A stretch of DNA of 64,000 nt, from assembly GCA_963777095.1 (NCBI GenBank), contig CAVZOY010000002.1, positions 806,001 through 870,000 on the forward strand, written 5' to 3'. This document shows, one piece after another, positions 22,473 to 32,262 of the stretch; the first letter of the stretch is position 1, and the number at the start of each line of letters is the position of its first letter. The notes under the pieces were generated by a model. That model saw only the letters and a list, made by a program, of their open reading frames with translations, ran no database searches and was not told the DNA's origin. The position numbers were made by a program, and so were the translations under genes. This stretch comes from CAVZOY01 sp963777095 (GTDB lineage Bacteria > Actinomycetota > Actinomycetes > Mycobacteriales > Geodermatophilaceae).

Positions 22473-25235
22473 TCAGCCGACCGGGCCGGGCTCGGCCAGG
22501 CGGGCGGCCAGTTCCCGGCGTCGGACCACCCCGAGCTTCTGGAACACGTTGCGCAGGTGGTACTCGACGGTCTTCACGCTGACGACGAGCTCCCCGGCGA
22601 TCTCCCGGTTCGTCCGGCCCGCCGCCGCCAGCCGCGCCACGACCAGTTCCTGGGAGGTGAGTGCGGCGCGATCGCGGCCCCGCCGTGCCCCGGGGTGGAG
22701 TCCCGAGGCGGCGAGCTCGGTCGCGCACCGGGCCGTCCAGGGCGCGGCGCCCAGATCCGCGAACGTGTCGGAGGCGGAACTCAGCAGCCCGCCGGCGCGC
22801 CTGCGTTGCCCTGCACGGCGCAGGAACTGGCCGGCGGCGAGTTCCACCTTCGCCCGCTCGAACGGGAACCCGACCTCGCGCGCGGCCGCCACCGCCCGCT
22901 CGAACGCCTCCTCGGCCCGGTCCGGCCGACCGGCCGCGGCCTCCACGCGGCCACGGGCGCGGGCCATCCGCGCGACGGCCGAGCGCCGGGCCCGCTGCGC
23001 CGCTCGCTCCTCGTGCGGTATGAGCAGGGCGTCCGCCTCGACCACCCGGCCGGTCGCCACCAGGGCCTCCGCGTAGAGGTCCGCCCACGACCAGAACCCG
23101 GGCTCCTCGACCGCGTCCCGGAACGGGAAGTCGGGCACGGGCGCGAGCGCCGCGAGCACTCCCGCGGCATCCCCCCGGGACTCGGCGAGCCGCGCCCGAC
23201 TCACGGCCAGCGCCAGCACCGAGCGCTCGTAGTCCCCGGAGGACGCGGCCGCTGGGGCGGAGAGGATCGCCTCCGCGACGTCCCATTCCCCGCGAGCGGC
23301 GGGCACCAGCGCCGCGATGCTGAACACCATGGCCTGCGTGAACCCGAGCTCCGACTCGTCGTTGGTCGCGACCGCGCGCTCGGAATGGAGGACGGCGTCG
23401 TCCCACTCCCCCGCCAGGTAGTCGGCGCGCGACAGGCTGGCGAAGGCGAAGGCCGCGGTGTTGAGGACGCCGAGCTCCCGGGCGGTCGTCGCCACGGCCG
23501 CCAGATCGGTGCGTGCACCGGCGAGATCCCCCTCGACGAGCCGCAGCATCCCGCGGGCCGACCGCGGCTGCAGCCAGCCGAACCCGGCATCGGCGGGGTC
23601 TGCCTCGGCGCCCGCCGTCGCCGCGAACGCCTCCGCCATGCGTCCGCCGTAGGCCAGCGAGTGCGCCAGGTACGTCTGGGCCGCCTGCCGCGTCGCCGTG
23701 GACGGTCCGGTCCGCTCCAGCGCTCTGGAACACCACTCGACCGCGCCCGCGGCGTCCAGGCGCCCGTACCGGTGGATCGCGTACTGCAGGGCGATGCCGG
23801 CGGCCACCTCCGGCTCCGTGTCGGGGCCGCAGCGATCCCATGCGCTCCCCAGGAGGGCCTCCGCGGCGGCCGGCTCGCCCCGTGCCAGGGCGAGCGACCC
23901 CAGGACGCCGTCCCGCAGCGGGCTGCCGGGGAAACCTTGGACGCTGTCGGCGAAGGTCTGGGCCCTCGCGGCGTCGCCGGTCTGCAGCAGCCAGGTCACC
24001 GCCACGAGGACCATGCGCTGCTCCTCGTCTGCGTCCGGAGCGAGGTGGGCCGCCTCGACGAGGTGCGCCACGGCGCTGGGCCAGGCCTGTCGCCCGGCCT
24101 CGCGCTCGGCGAACCGGGCGAGATCCAGGGAGAGCGTGGCGTCCCGCGTCGGCGCCGCGGCCACCCGGTGGCGGAGGGCGGCACCCTCGTCCTCGACCAG
24201 CGCGGCGGCCGCGGTGTGCAGGGCGGTGCGCCGGGCCGGCCCGAGCCGGTCGTGCAGCGCGGAGTGGACGAGCGGGTGCGGGAACGACAGCGTCCACGGG
24301 TGGTGCACGGTGGACGGGACGAGCAGGTCGTGCCGGGCGGCCTCGTCGACCGCGGCCACCGGGTCCGCGACGTCGCCGAGCGTGACCGCGAGCGGCAGGA
24401 GGCACCGCGGTCCCAGCACGGCGGCCGCGTCGACGAGGCGCTGCGTGCCGGCGGTGCACGCGTCGTAGCGGCGCTCGACCAGCCTCCGGAACGACCGCGG
24501 GGAGGGCAGGGGACGCTCCGCCGGCTCCCATTCGTCGGGCGGGAACTCGTCCAGCAGGGCCCGGGCGTACAGCGGACTACCGCGCGTGCCCGTCCGCAGC
24601 CGCTCGGCGGCACCGGGCGGAAGATTGCCGAGACCCATCTCCGCGGCGAGGTCGGCGAGCTCGCGTTCGTCCAGCCCCGGCACCCGCACGACGCTGCCTC
24701 GCTCGCCGGTCACCAGCCGGTGCACGCTCTCGGGCAGCTCCGGCACGTCGGCCGTCCGCACGACCAGCAACACGAGGACCGAGTCGGCGACGAGCCGCCG
24801 CAGCGCGAAGACCAGTGCCTTCAGGGACGACCGGTCCACCCACTGGACGTCGTCGAGGACCAGGACGACGGGGCCCGCGGCCTCGAGCGTCCCGAGCAGC
24901 TCCAACAGCCGGAAGCCCACCCCCACCGCATCACCGAGGGCGGCACCGGGCGCACCCTCCTGCGCGAGCAGGCCGGCTCCTGCAGGTCCGGCCGACCGGG
25001 CGAGCTGGTCGATGACGCCGTACTCCAGCAGCGACTCGGCCTCCTCACCGCTGGCCCGCAGCACGACGGGTGCCACGTTCCCGCCGGGATCGTCGAGGAA
25101 GTAGGTGACCAGCGCCGTCTTGCCGATCCCGGCGGGCCCTTCGATCTGGACGATCCCGGGAACCCCCGCGCATGCGGCGGCGAGCCCCGCGCGCAAAGCG
25201 GCCAGCTCGGGCTGTCTACCGACGAAACCGTGCAT
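22473..25235 (-). CDS. LAL-type LuxR transcriptional regulator with AAA ATPase (MalT-like)
   Basis: A 920-residue STAND regulator. Walker A is at 33-40 (GPAGIGKT), Walker B at about 123-133 (VVLVLDDVQWVD). A long helical TPR-like middle follows from about residue 330 to 840. The C-terminal LuxR helix-turn-helix reads LTSQELVVARLAAAGRTNRE, then VSVKTVEYHLRNVFQKLG. These proteins bind ATP and a ligand, oligomerise, and activate nearby operons. It precedes the hydratase-led operon on the same strand (74-base gap), making that operon the most likely target. No transmembrane segment is seen. Confidence 0.92.
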   Translation of the reverse strand: MHGFVGRQPELAALRAGLAAACAGVPGIVQIEGPAGIGKTALVTYFLDDPGGNVAPVVLRASGEEAESLLEYGVIDQLARSAGPAGAGLLAQEGAPGAALGDAVGVGFRLLELLGTLEAAGPVVLVLDDVQWVDRSSLKALVFALRRLVADSVLVLLVVRTADVPELPESVHRLVTGERGSVVRVPGLDERELADLAAEMGLGNLPPGAAERLRTGTRGSPLYARALLDEFPPDEWEPAERPLPSPRSFRRLVERRYDACTAGTQRLVDAAAVLGPRCLLPLAVTLGDVADPVAAVDEAARHDLLVPSTVHHPWTLSFPHPLVHSALHDRLGPARRTALHTAAAALVEDEGAALRHRVAAAPTRDATLSLDLARFAEREAGRQAWPSAVAHLVEAAHLAPDADEEQRMVLVAVTWLLQTGDAARAQTFADSVQGFPGSPLRDGVLGSLALARGEPAAAEALLGSAWDRCGPDTEPEVAAGIALQYAIHRYGRLDAAGAVEWCSRALERTGPSTATRQAAQTYLAHSLAYGGRMAEAFAATAGAEADPADAGFGWLQPRSARGMLRLVEGDLAGARTDLAAVATTARELGVLNTAAFAFASLSRADYLAGEWDDAVLHSERAVATNDESELGFTQAMVFSIAALVPAARGEWDVAEAILSAPAAASSGDYERSVLALAVSRARLAESRGDAAGVLAALAPVPDFPFRDAVEEPGFWSWADLYAEALVATGRVVEADALLIPHEERAAQRARRSAVARMARARGRVEAAAGRPDRAEEAFERAVAAAREVGFPFERAKVELAAGQFLRRAGQRRRAGGLLSSASDTFADLGAAPWTARCATELAASGLHPGARRGRDRAALTSQELVVARLAAAGRTNREIAGELVVSVKTVEYHLRNVFQKLGVVRRRELAARLAEPGPVG

Positions 25236-25336
25236 GCGCTCCGCTCCCCGCAGGAACGAACGCCCTCCACTCGAGCGCCCTGGACGCTCAGCCGACCGGA
25301 CCGCCGCACCCTACCGTCGGCAGCCCCGGCGAGGCC

Positions 25337-26269
25337 TCAGCTCGCCCGGTCCTCCGGCACGACGGCCTCGGCCTCGGCGGGGACCGGTGCGTCGACGACG
25401 GCGCGGTGCAACCGACGGCCGGCGTCCGAGTCCAGCAGGACGTCGTTCCAGTACGCCGCCACGGCACGAGGGTGCGTCGGACCCTCGAGATCGAGCACCA
25501 CGAGGCCGGTGAGGTCGAGCGGCCCCAGGGCCACGGCATTGATCACCGCGACGCCGACGTCGGCTCGCACCAGGGACGTGAGTGTGAGGGGGGTGTCGGC
25601 GGTCACCCGCGGCTGGGCGATCACCCCGCGCGCGGCCAGCAAGCGCAACACCACGGACTCGCCGTCCCCGGAGTCGCGGCACACCAGCAAGGGCGAGCGG
25701 ACGAGCCGTTCGGCCGGAACAGGGCCGCCCGAGCGGGCGAGTTCGTGTCCCGCGGGGACGACGACCTGCAGCGGTTCCCGCCACAGGACACGCTCGCGCA
25801 AGCCGGTCACGCTCGACGGCTCCAGGCGAGGCAGCACGGCCATCGCCAGACCCTCGGTGACGAAGCGACGTTCCACCTCGTGCCAGGTCCGCTCTGCCAG
25901 CTGGACGCGCAGCCCCGGCCGCTCCGCCGTCACCCTGGCCAGCACATGTGGGAACAGGGCGGCACCCACACACGGGGTGGTGACCAGGGTGAGGCTGCGT
26001 TCGTCGAGACCGCGGAGCGCAGCGACCGCAGCGCGGGCCGAACCCACCCCGGCGACGATCTCGCGGGCGTGGCGTGCGAACACCTCGCCCGCTGCCGTCG
26101 GGGTCGCCGGCCGGCGGCCACGGTCCAGCAGCCGCACGCCGAGTTGGCGCTCGAGCGCCGCGATGTGGGCGCTGACCCGCGACTGGGAGCGGTGAACCTG
26201 CTCGGACGCAGCCGTGAACCCACCACGGTCGACGACCGCGAGAAAGGTCTCGAGCCAGTCCAGGTCCAC
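25337..26269 (-). CDS. LysR-family transcriptional regulator
   Basis: A 310-residue LTTR. The HTH is at the N-terminus (LDWLETFLAVVDRGGFTAAS, then SQSRVSAHIAALERQLGVRL), and the effector domain begins near residue 92 (SLTLVTTPCVGAALFPHVLA). The N-terminal Trp and the GGFTAA pattern fit the group that includes many catabolic-operon regulators. It lies just upstream of the LAL regulator gene on the same strand and divergent from an IclR gene, with a 219-base intergenic region. Its target is probably one of these; no convincing T-N11-A box was found. Effector unknown. Confidence 0.87.
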   Translation of the reverse strand: MDLDWLETFLAVVDRGGFTAASEQVHRSQSRVSAHIAALERQLGVRLLDRGRRPATPTAAGEVFARHAREIVAGVGSARAAVAALRGLDERSLTLVTTPCVGAALFPHVLARVTAERPGLRVQLAERTWHEVERRFVTEGLAMAVLPRLEPSSVTGLRERVLWREPLQVVVPAGHELARSGGPVPAERLVRSPLLVCRDSGDGESVVLRLLAARGVIAQPRVTADTPLTLTSLVRADVGVAVINAVALGPLDLTGLVVLDLEGPTHPRAVAAYWNDVLLDSDAGRRLHRAVVDAPVPAEAEAVVPEDRAS

Positions 26270-26488
26270 GCACCCGAGGCTCCCCCGGCCGGCGGGCGCC
26301 CGCCCCAGGGCCGCACCCCAGGATTCGCGATCAAACCCCAGGGCGAGGATCGTTCGATGCGTCTTTCGGATGGTCTACCTGGTACGACGCGCTGGTTGCG
26401 GGCACATCTGCTGTGCTTCCCTCCAGCGTGATCCGGCTCACACCGTCGTGGAGCCAGGTGTTCTTTCGGCTTCGGACAGGAGACGTCG

Positions 26489-27301
26489 ATGGCAGGGAAC
26501 TCCACCGAAGCGGGCCGCTCGGTCACGAACAAGATCACGTCGATCCTCATGACCTTCACCGAAGGCAGCGCGCACACCCTCACCGAGATATCCCAGCTGG
26601 CGGGACTGCCGATCTCCACCGCGCACCGGTTGACCTCTGAGCTGGCCTCCTGGCGTCTGCTGGAGCGGACGCCCGACGGCCGGTACCGGGCCGGGCTGCC
26701 GCTGCGCATGATGGGTTCCGGCGACAACTGTCATCCCGAGCTCCGCGAACGCGGACCGTGTGTCCTGGAGGACCTGTCCCGCGTCACGCGCTGCCGTGCG
26801 CGGCTGGGGGTCCTCCAGGAGTTCGAGGTGGCCTACATCGAGAAGCAGCCCGGCGCGCGACCGGTCTCCTCGTTCATGCCGGCGGCCACTCTGCCGCTGC
26901 ACGCGACCGCCCTCGGGCGGGCGCTCCTGGCGTTCGCCCCGGCCAGCATCGTCGAGATGACCATCTTGCGCGGCCTGCGGGCGTACACGCCGCACACGGT
27001 GACCGCACCCGATCGCTTCCGGCGCGCGCTCGCCGTCGTCCGGACGACGCGCCTCGCCGTCACCCGCTTCGAGCTCGAGGCCACCACCTGCGGCATCGCC
27101 GTCCCGGTGTTCGGTCCGGGCGGCGAGCTCGTGGCAGCCATCGAACTCACGGTCCCCGACCTCGGCCGCGAGGTGCAGCCGGTCATCGCCTCCCTGTCCA
27201 TCGCCGCCCGGAGTCTGTCCCGGGAACTCAGCGGCGGGACTGCGGGAAGCGTCGGCACCGCAGCAGATGTCTACGCTCCGCGCCCGATGTCCATCGCGTG
27301 A
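26489..27301 (+). CDS. IclR-family regulator
   Basis: A 270-residue regulator. An N-terminal winged HTH (HTLTEISQLAGLPISTAHRL, then LLERTPDGRYRAG) precedes the IclR effector domain (LHATALGRALLAFA, TPHTVTAPDRFRRALAVVR, GIAVPVFGPGGELVAAIEL). The nearest relative in this window is the IclR gene at 52132-52923, with nearly the same N-terminus (a shared AGLPIST-HRL and GLPLRM pattern). It converges on phaC and lies upstream of the quinate genes; either could be a target. IclR proteins commonly govern aromatic-acid catabolism. ATG 26489 has an AGGAGA site. Confidence 0.9.
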   Translation: MAGNSTEAGRSVTNKITSILMTFTEGSAHTLTEISQLAGLPISTAHRLTSELASWRLLERTPDGRYRAGLPLRMMGSGDNCHPELRERGPCVLEDLSRVTRCRARLGVLQEFEVAYIEKQPGARPVSSFMPAATLPLHATALGRALLAFAPASIVEMTILRGLRAYTPHTVTAPDRFRRALAVVRTTRLAVTRFELEATTCGIAVPVFGPGGELVAAIELTVPDLGREVQPVIASLSIAARSLSRELSGGTAGSVGTAADVYAPRPMSIA

Positions 27302-27340
27302 GCCGACCTCGACCGACCGCCTGACCGGCGGGGGCCGACG

Positions 27341-29071
27341 TCAGGTCCGGACGTAGGTGCCGGGCCCGTCGCCCAGGACAGCGTGCCGGGCGCTCCCCAT
27401 CCGGGGCGGCGCCTGCATCGGGCCGGAGTGCTCGTCCGACCAGGTGGCCCAGTCCTCCCACCACGAACCGCTCCGCCGCTCGGCCCCCGCACGCCACTCG
27501 GCTGCGGTCGCCGGCAGCGCATCGTCGGTCGGCGCGATCTGGTACCAGGCCTTGGGGCTGGGCGGGTTGACGATGCCGGCGATGTGGCCACCGCTGCTGA
27601 GGACGAACCGGACGGGGCCGCTCACCAGACCGGTCGTCCGGTACGAGGACTCCCAGGGCACGATGTGGTCGTTGATCGCGCTCACGACATAGGTCGGGGC
27701 CTTGATCGCCGACAGGTCGATCGCCTTGCCGGCAATCTCCAGAGTGCCCGCGGCGAGCTTGTTCTCGACGTAGAAGTTGCGCAGGTAGAAGGCGTGCATG
27801 GCCGCCGGCATCCGGGTGCTGTCGGCGTTCCAGGCCAGGATGTCGAAGGCCGGCGGGTCCTGGCCCATGAGCCAGTTCGACACGACGTAGTTGAAGATCA
27901 GGTCGTTCGCGCGCAGCATGTCGAACGTGCCGGCCATCGAGGCGCCCTCGAGCACGCCCTCGCGCACCATCTTGCGTTCGAGCTTCTCGACGCTGCTTCG
28001 ATCGGTGAACACGCTCAGCGCACCCGGCTGGGCGTAGTCGAGCATCGTGTTGAACAGAGTCAGGGTGCCGATCCGGCTGTCGCCCGACTGCATCAGGTAC
28101 GCGTCGGTGATCGCGGTGAGCGCGCCGCCGAGGCACAGCCCGGCGATGTCGATCGTGTCGGCGCCGGTGATCTCCTGGATGACGTCGAGGGCACTCTGCG
28201 GACCGTGGACGAGGTAGTCGTCCATGGTCGTGCGCGACATCTCCTTCGTCGCGTTCCGGTAGCTGATCGCGAACACGGTGCGGCCGTGCTGCACCGCCCA
28301 CTCGATGAAGCTGCGACCCGGCGCGAGGTCCATCACGTAGTACTTGTTGATCCACGGCGGGCTGCAGAGCAACGGGGTCGCGTGGACCTGCTCGGTCTGG
28401 GGCTCGTACTGCAGCAGCTCCATCAGGTCGTTGCGGTAGACCACCTTGGCCGGCGTGGCCGCGAGGTTCCGGCCGACCTCGAACGGGCGGGTGTCGACCT
28501 GCCGGGGGCGGCCCCCGTTGTTGACCAGGTCGTCGGCGAAATTGCGTGCGCCCTTGACGAGGCTCATACCCCCGGTGTCGAACGCGCGCTTCAGGGCTGC
28601 GGGATTGGTGAACAGGAAGTTCGTCGGGGCCAGCGCGTCGAGCACGAACTCCGTCGCAGCGGCCGCCTTGCGCGAGGTGCCCTCGTCCAGCCCCGCGGAG
28701 GCGACCACGTCGCGCGCTGCCTTGCACGCCGAGAGATAGCTCAGGCGCACACCGGAGAAGAACGGGTTGCCGCTCCAGGCGGGGTCGGCGAACCGCCGGT
28801 CCTTGTCGTCGACGGGCACCGGGGGCTCGACGTCCTCGGTCCCGAGCCAGGAGGCGAGCGTCACCGATGGGATGCGCGCCAGATCGGCCGCCAGCCGGGC
28901 CGTGACCTCTCCCCGCGCGGCCGGATTGTCGACCCAGAACCTGGCCACCTTGGCGAGTGCGTCCCCGAATCCGGCGGAGTCGAGATCCTCGAACAGCCCG
29001 GATTCGGGGGCCAGCGCGTTCGCGGCGCGCTCCCCGACGTCCCGGGGCAGCTCGGGCGAGTCCTGGGCCAT
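27341..29071 (-). CDS. phaC: Class I polyhydroxyalkanoate synthase PhaC
   Basis: A 576-residue PHA synthase. The catalytic triad is complete: Cys313 in the GLCLGG box, Asp468 in SAINDHIVPW and His496 in SGGHIAG. The spacing (155 and 28 residues) is near that of the well-studied class I enzymes. The N-terminal region has the ADPAWSGNPFF and FLLTNPAALK-like (FLFTNPAALK) motifs of class I PhaC. It polymerises (R)-3-hydroxyacyl-CoA, here probably from 3-hydroxybutyryl-CoA, at the granule surface. It stands alone rather than in an operon, divergent from QsuB. ATG 29071 has GGAGG at long spacing. At least three phasin genes in the window supply the coat. Confidence 0.95.
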   Translation of the reverse strand: MAQDSPELPRDVGERAANALAPESGLFEDLDSAGFGDALAKVARFWVDNPAARGEVTARLAADLARIPSVTLASWLGTEDVEPPVPVDDKDRRFADPAWSGNPFFSGVRLSYLSACKAARDVVASAGLDEGTSRKAAAATEFVLDALAPTNFLFTNPAALKRAFDTGGMSLVKGARNFADDLVNNGGRPRQVDTRPFEVGRNLAATPAKVVYRNDLMELLQYEPQTEQVHATPLLCSPPWINKYYVMDLAPGRSFIEWAVQHGRTVFAISYRNATKEMSRTTMDDYLVHGPQSALDVIQEITGADTIDIAGLCLGGALTAITDAYLMQSGDSRIGTLTLFNTMLDYAQPGALSVFTDRSSVEKLERKMVREGVLEGASMAGTFDMLRANDLIFNYVVSNWLMGQDPPAFDILAWNADSTRMPAAMHAFYLRNFYVENKLAAGTLEIAGKAIDLSAIKAPTYVVSAINDHIVPWESSYRTTGLVSGPVRFVLSSGGHIAGIVNPPSPKAWYQIAPTDDALPATAAEWRAGAERRSGSWWEDWATWSDEHSGPMQAPPRMGSARHAVLGDGPGTYVRT

Positions 29072-29288
29072 GCGTCCATGCTCCCTCCTGAACGGGGCCT
29101 CCGGGCCCCCCTCCCACTCATCGGAAGGAACCGCTGAGCACTTGAGTCTCGTCGCGAGACCGCGGACGGGCAGCAGGGAGTCGAGTCGTGCCCGCGATCA
29201 GCGGCGCACCGCGTGTTCGCTGGCCGGAAACGGCTACCCCGGCGAGCGGCCTCGCGGCAGGCTGGCCGGATGGAGGATCGAGGCGCTC

Positions 29289-31214
29289 ATGACCGCTGAG
29301 GCAGCCACCCGGCCACCACTGCCCCCGAGCCGGACAGCGGGCCTCCGGACCGCCGTCGCGACCGTCTGCCTGTCGGGCACCCTGGAGGACAAGCTGGTGG
29401 CCGCCTCGGCCGCGGGCTTCGACGGGGTGGAGATCTTCGAGCCGGACTTCGTCTCCTCCCCGTGGTCGGCGTCGGAGGTCCGGGCGCGCTGCCGGGACCT
29501 CGGCCTCTCGATCGACCTGTACCAGCCCTTCCGGGACTTCGATGCCGACGACCCCGCCGTCCTCGCATCCAACCTCCGCCGGGCCGACCGCAAGTTCGAC
29601 GTGATGGAACAGCTCGGCACGGATCTCGTGCTCGTCTGCTCCTCGGTCTCCCCGCACGCCCTCGACGACGACGACCGCATCGCCGAGCAGTTGCACCAGC
29701 TCGCGGCGCGAGCCGGTGAGCGGGGCCTCCGGATCTGCTATGAGGCACTCGCCTGGGCCCGGTTCGTCAACACCTACGAGCGTTCCTGGGAGATCGTCCG
29801 CCGGGCCGACCACCCGGCCCTCGGGCTCTGCGTCGACAGCTTCCACATCCTCTCCCGCGGCTCCGACCCGGCCGGCATCGAGAACATCCCCGGCGAGAAG
29901 CTGTTCTTCCTGCAGCTCGCCGACGCACCCCACATGGACATGGACGTCCTGCAGTGGAGCCGCCACTACCGGCTGTTCCCCGGCCAGGGCACGTTCGACC
30001 TGCCGGCCTTCCTCGGCCACGTACTCACCGCCGGCTACACCGGACCACTCTCCCTCGAGGTCTTCAACGACGTCTTCCGGCAGTCGGACCCCGCCCGCGC
30101 GGCCGTCGACGCGCTCCGTTCGCTCCTCGCGCTTCAGGAGGAGACCGCCGCACGGTTGTCGCCCGCGACGCGTCGGCAGGTCACCTCGCTCGAACTGCCA
30201 CCGCCCCAGGAACTCAACGGTCACGCCTTCGTCGAGCTGGGGGTGGACGGCGGATCGTCCGGACACGTCGAGCGCACCCTGGAAGCGCTGGGTTTCGCCC
30301 GCACCGGCCAACACCGGTCGAAGCCCGTCCAGTTGTGGCAGCAGGCCGACTGCCGGGTGCTGGTGAACTCCGCGGCCGGGCGGCCGGGGGCGTCGATCGC
30401 CGCGCTCGGCCTGGAGACGGCCGACGCCACGGCGTCCACGCGGCGGGCCGAGGCGCTGCTGGCACCGGTGCTGCCGCGCACGCGTGGCGCCGCCGAGGCC
30501 GACATCTCCGCCGTGGCCGCGCCGGACGGCACGTCGGTGTTCTTCTGCACCACGGACTCGGGCGCCACCACCTGGCTCGCCGACTTCGCCCCGACGGCCG
30601 ATCCAGAGCCGGCGGCAGCGTCCCTGGGGATCACGCACGTCGACCACGTCGCGCTCGCCCAGCCGTTCGACCACTTCGACGAGGCCGCGCTCTTCTACCG
30701 CTCGGTGCTGGGGCTGCAGCCCCAGCACGCCTCCGAGGTGGCCGCACCGTTCGGACTGGTCCGCAACCGCACCGTCACCGACCCGACGGGAACCGTGCGC
30801 ATCGGTCTCAGCGTGTCCGTGCTCCGGCGGGGGACCGAGTGGCAGCCGGGCGTGACCGATCCCCAGCACGTGGCGTTCGCCTCGGACGACGTGATCGCGG
30901 CAGCACGCGCCGCGCGCGCGGCGGGCGCCCCCCTCCTCGACATCCCGGGCAACTACTACGACGACCTGGACGCCCGGTTGGCACCGCCCGCCTCGCTGCT
31001 CGCGGACCTGCGCGAACTCGGCGTGCTGTACGACCGGGACGCCGACGGCGAGTTCCTGCACTTCTACACGCAGATCCTCGGGGGGCGCGTGTTCTTCGAG
31101 GTGGTCCAGCGGACCGGCGGCTACGCCGGGTACGGCGAGCTCAACTCCCCCATCCGGATGGCGGCCCACCGCCGGCAGCGCGCCGCCACAGCCGCTACCG
31201 CGCCCACCCCGTGA
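29289..31214 (+). CDS. qsuB: Two-domain 3-dehydroshikimate dehydratase (QsuB/QuiC1 type)
   Basis: A 641-residue bifunctional-type enzyme. Residues 1-290 are a TIM-barrel dehydroshikimate dehydratase: metal ligands E152, D183, Q209 and E257 sit in YEALAWARFV, CVDSFHILSR, FLQLADAPH and LSLEVFND. Residues about 310-625 are a hydroxyphenylpyruvate-dioxygenase-like domain with a full 2-His-1-Glu set (H453, H527, E604). The first domain converts 3-dehydroshikimate to protocatechuate; the role of the second in known QsuB is unclear. ATG 29289 was chosen by domain start and a GAGG site. It is the key link from quinate/shikimate to the LigAB dioxygenase. Confidence 0.93.
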   Translation: MTAEAATRPPLPPSRTAGLRTAVATVCLSGTLEDKLVAASAAGFDGVEIFEPDFVSSPWSASEVRARCRDLGLSIDLYQPFRDFDADDPAVLASNLRRADRKFDVMEQLGTDLVLVCSSVSPHALDDDDRIAEQLHQLAARAGERGLRICYEALAWARFVNTYERSWEIVRRADHPALGLCVDSFHILSRGSDPAGIENIPGEKLFFLQLADAPHMDMDVLQWSRHYRLFPGQGTFDLPAFLGHVLTAGYTGPLSLEVFNDVFRQSDPARAAVDALRSLLALQEETAARLSPATRRQVTSLELPPPQELNGHAFVELGVDGGSSGHVERTLEALGFARTGQHRSKPVQLWQQADCRVLVNSAAGRPGASIAALGLETADATASTRRAEALLAPVLPRTRGAAEADISAVAAPDGTSVFFCTTDSGATTWLADFAPTADPEPAAASLGITHVDHVALAQPFDHFDEAALFYRSVLGLQPQHASEVAAPFGLVRNRTVTDPTGTVRIGLSVSVLRRGTEWQPGVTDPQHVAFASDDVIAAARAARAAGAPLLDIPGNYYDDLDARLAPPASLLADLRELGVLYDRDADGEFLHFYTQILGGRVFFEVVQRTGGYAGYGELNSPIRMAAHRRQRAATAATAPTP

Positions 31215-31723
31215 GCTCTTCCCGCAGATCGGGGGCCGGTCGGCGGTCCCCCGACTCCGCCGGCATCCGCCGGGAGGCTGCGCGCCGGGCCCGGACCGCA
31301 CCCGCCGAGGAGGGACGACGAACGCCGCGTCGTCACCTCGATCCGTCGGACGCGCAGCTCGCGCCCCGTGACCGCGGGCCCGTCCGCGCCTACATCCGTG
31401 ACGTCGTGGACTCCCGCCGCCGCCTCGTCGGCCTGTTCCTCCCCGTGCTCGGCGCGGTGGTGCTCTCGGTCGCCTCGCCGGCGTCCGACCTGCGGCGCTA
31501 CATCCTGATCGGCAGCGTGGCCGCGCTCGTCGTCGTCGCCGCCGGCGCGGTGGTCATGGGAGCGTCGATCACCCGGTCGGCCCGGGCCGCGTTCCCCGAC
31601 GAGCCCGTCCCCGCTCTGCACACCGGCTGGTACGCGTTCCTGCGCGCGCACCGCTCCCGCTCGCTTCGGCGTCCTCCTCCTCGGGTGACGCCGGGCGGGA
31701 CGCCCGTCGCCCGGGCGCGGTGA
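31211..31723 (+). CDS. DUF3043 membrane protein
   Basis: A 170-residue protein with a basic N-terminal region and the DUF3043 pattern: RRTPRRHLDPSDAQLA, then DRGPVRAYIRDVVDSRRRL and two membrane helices, LVGLFLPVLGAVVLSVA and ILIGSVAALVVVAAGAVVMG. Function unknown; widespread in actinobacteria as a single-copy gene. GTG 31211 overlaps the QsuB stop (GTGA), so it is read from the same message. That pairing with a catabolic gene is unusual for a conserved family and may be chance. An in-frame ATG is absent at a better place. Confidence 0.75.
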   Translation: MSSSRRSGAGRRSPDSAGIRREAARRARTAPAEEGRRTPRRHLDPSDAQLAPRDRGPVRAYIRDVVDSRRRLVGLFLPVLGAVVLSVASPASDLRRYILIGSVAALVVVAAGAVVMGASITRSARAAFPDEPVPALHTGWYAFLRAHRSRSLRRPPPRVTPGGTPVARAR

Positions 31724-32004
31724 TACCCGCCACTGCCGTCGCCCCGGCTCCTCCCACACACGCCGACCGCGCCTCGTACCCCGTCCCAGCTTTCCGCAGG
31801 TCACCCCCAGGTCCGCCGCACCGTCCCCGGCACTCCGCCCGCGGACACCGCCGCTCGCGTCCCTGGATGCCTTGCGTCGGGCCCGCCGGTCCTCCGCGGA
31901 ACGGCGTTAGCCTCGGAACAGGGGCCGGATCTCCGCGCTGCTCTCCATGGGCGCCGGCAGCGGCGGGGTCCGGAAGGTCCCGGAGGCCGACAGGGGAAGG
32001 CGCG

Positions 32005-32262
32005 ATGTCCACCACGACGTCCACTCGGAGCATCCGCGAGCGCGCCGGTTCCGCGCTGCTGCGATCCGCCACGGACCTGGCCATCGACCAGCGAGAGCTG
32101 GAGGACCGCCTGGCCGCGGCCCGCAACGGATACAGCAGTGCGCACGGCGCCGTGGCGATGGCCCGATGGACGGACTCCGTCCTCCTGTGGCTCGCGTGGC
32201 GCATCTATCCGCGCACGGCCGTCCGAAGCGCACCTTCCGAGCTCTCCGGGCAGCAGGACTAG
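32005..32262 (+). CDS. Small hypothetical protein
   Basis: An 85-residue protein with a likely helical N-terminus (SIRERAGSALLRSATDLAID, then QRELEDRLAAARN) and a WTDSVLLWLAWRIYP segment that may lie at a membrane. I recognise no family. ATG 32005 follows GGGGAAGG. The stop shares CTAG with the stop of the oxidoreductase on the other strand. The 281 bases before it hold no other feature I can support. Confidence 0.55.
   Translation: MSTTTSTRSIRERAGSALLRSATDLAIDQRELEDRLAAARNGYSSAHGAVAMARWTDSVLLWLAWRIYPRTAVRSAPSELSGQQD

Noticed and set aside
22410..26195. A 1261-residue open frame on the plus strand
   Set aside because: It is antisense to the LAL and LysR genes, is Arg/Gly-rich with no domain, and follows from GC-rich codon bias.
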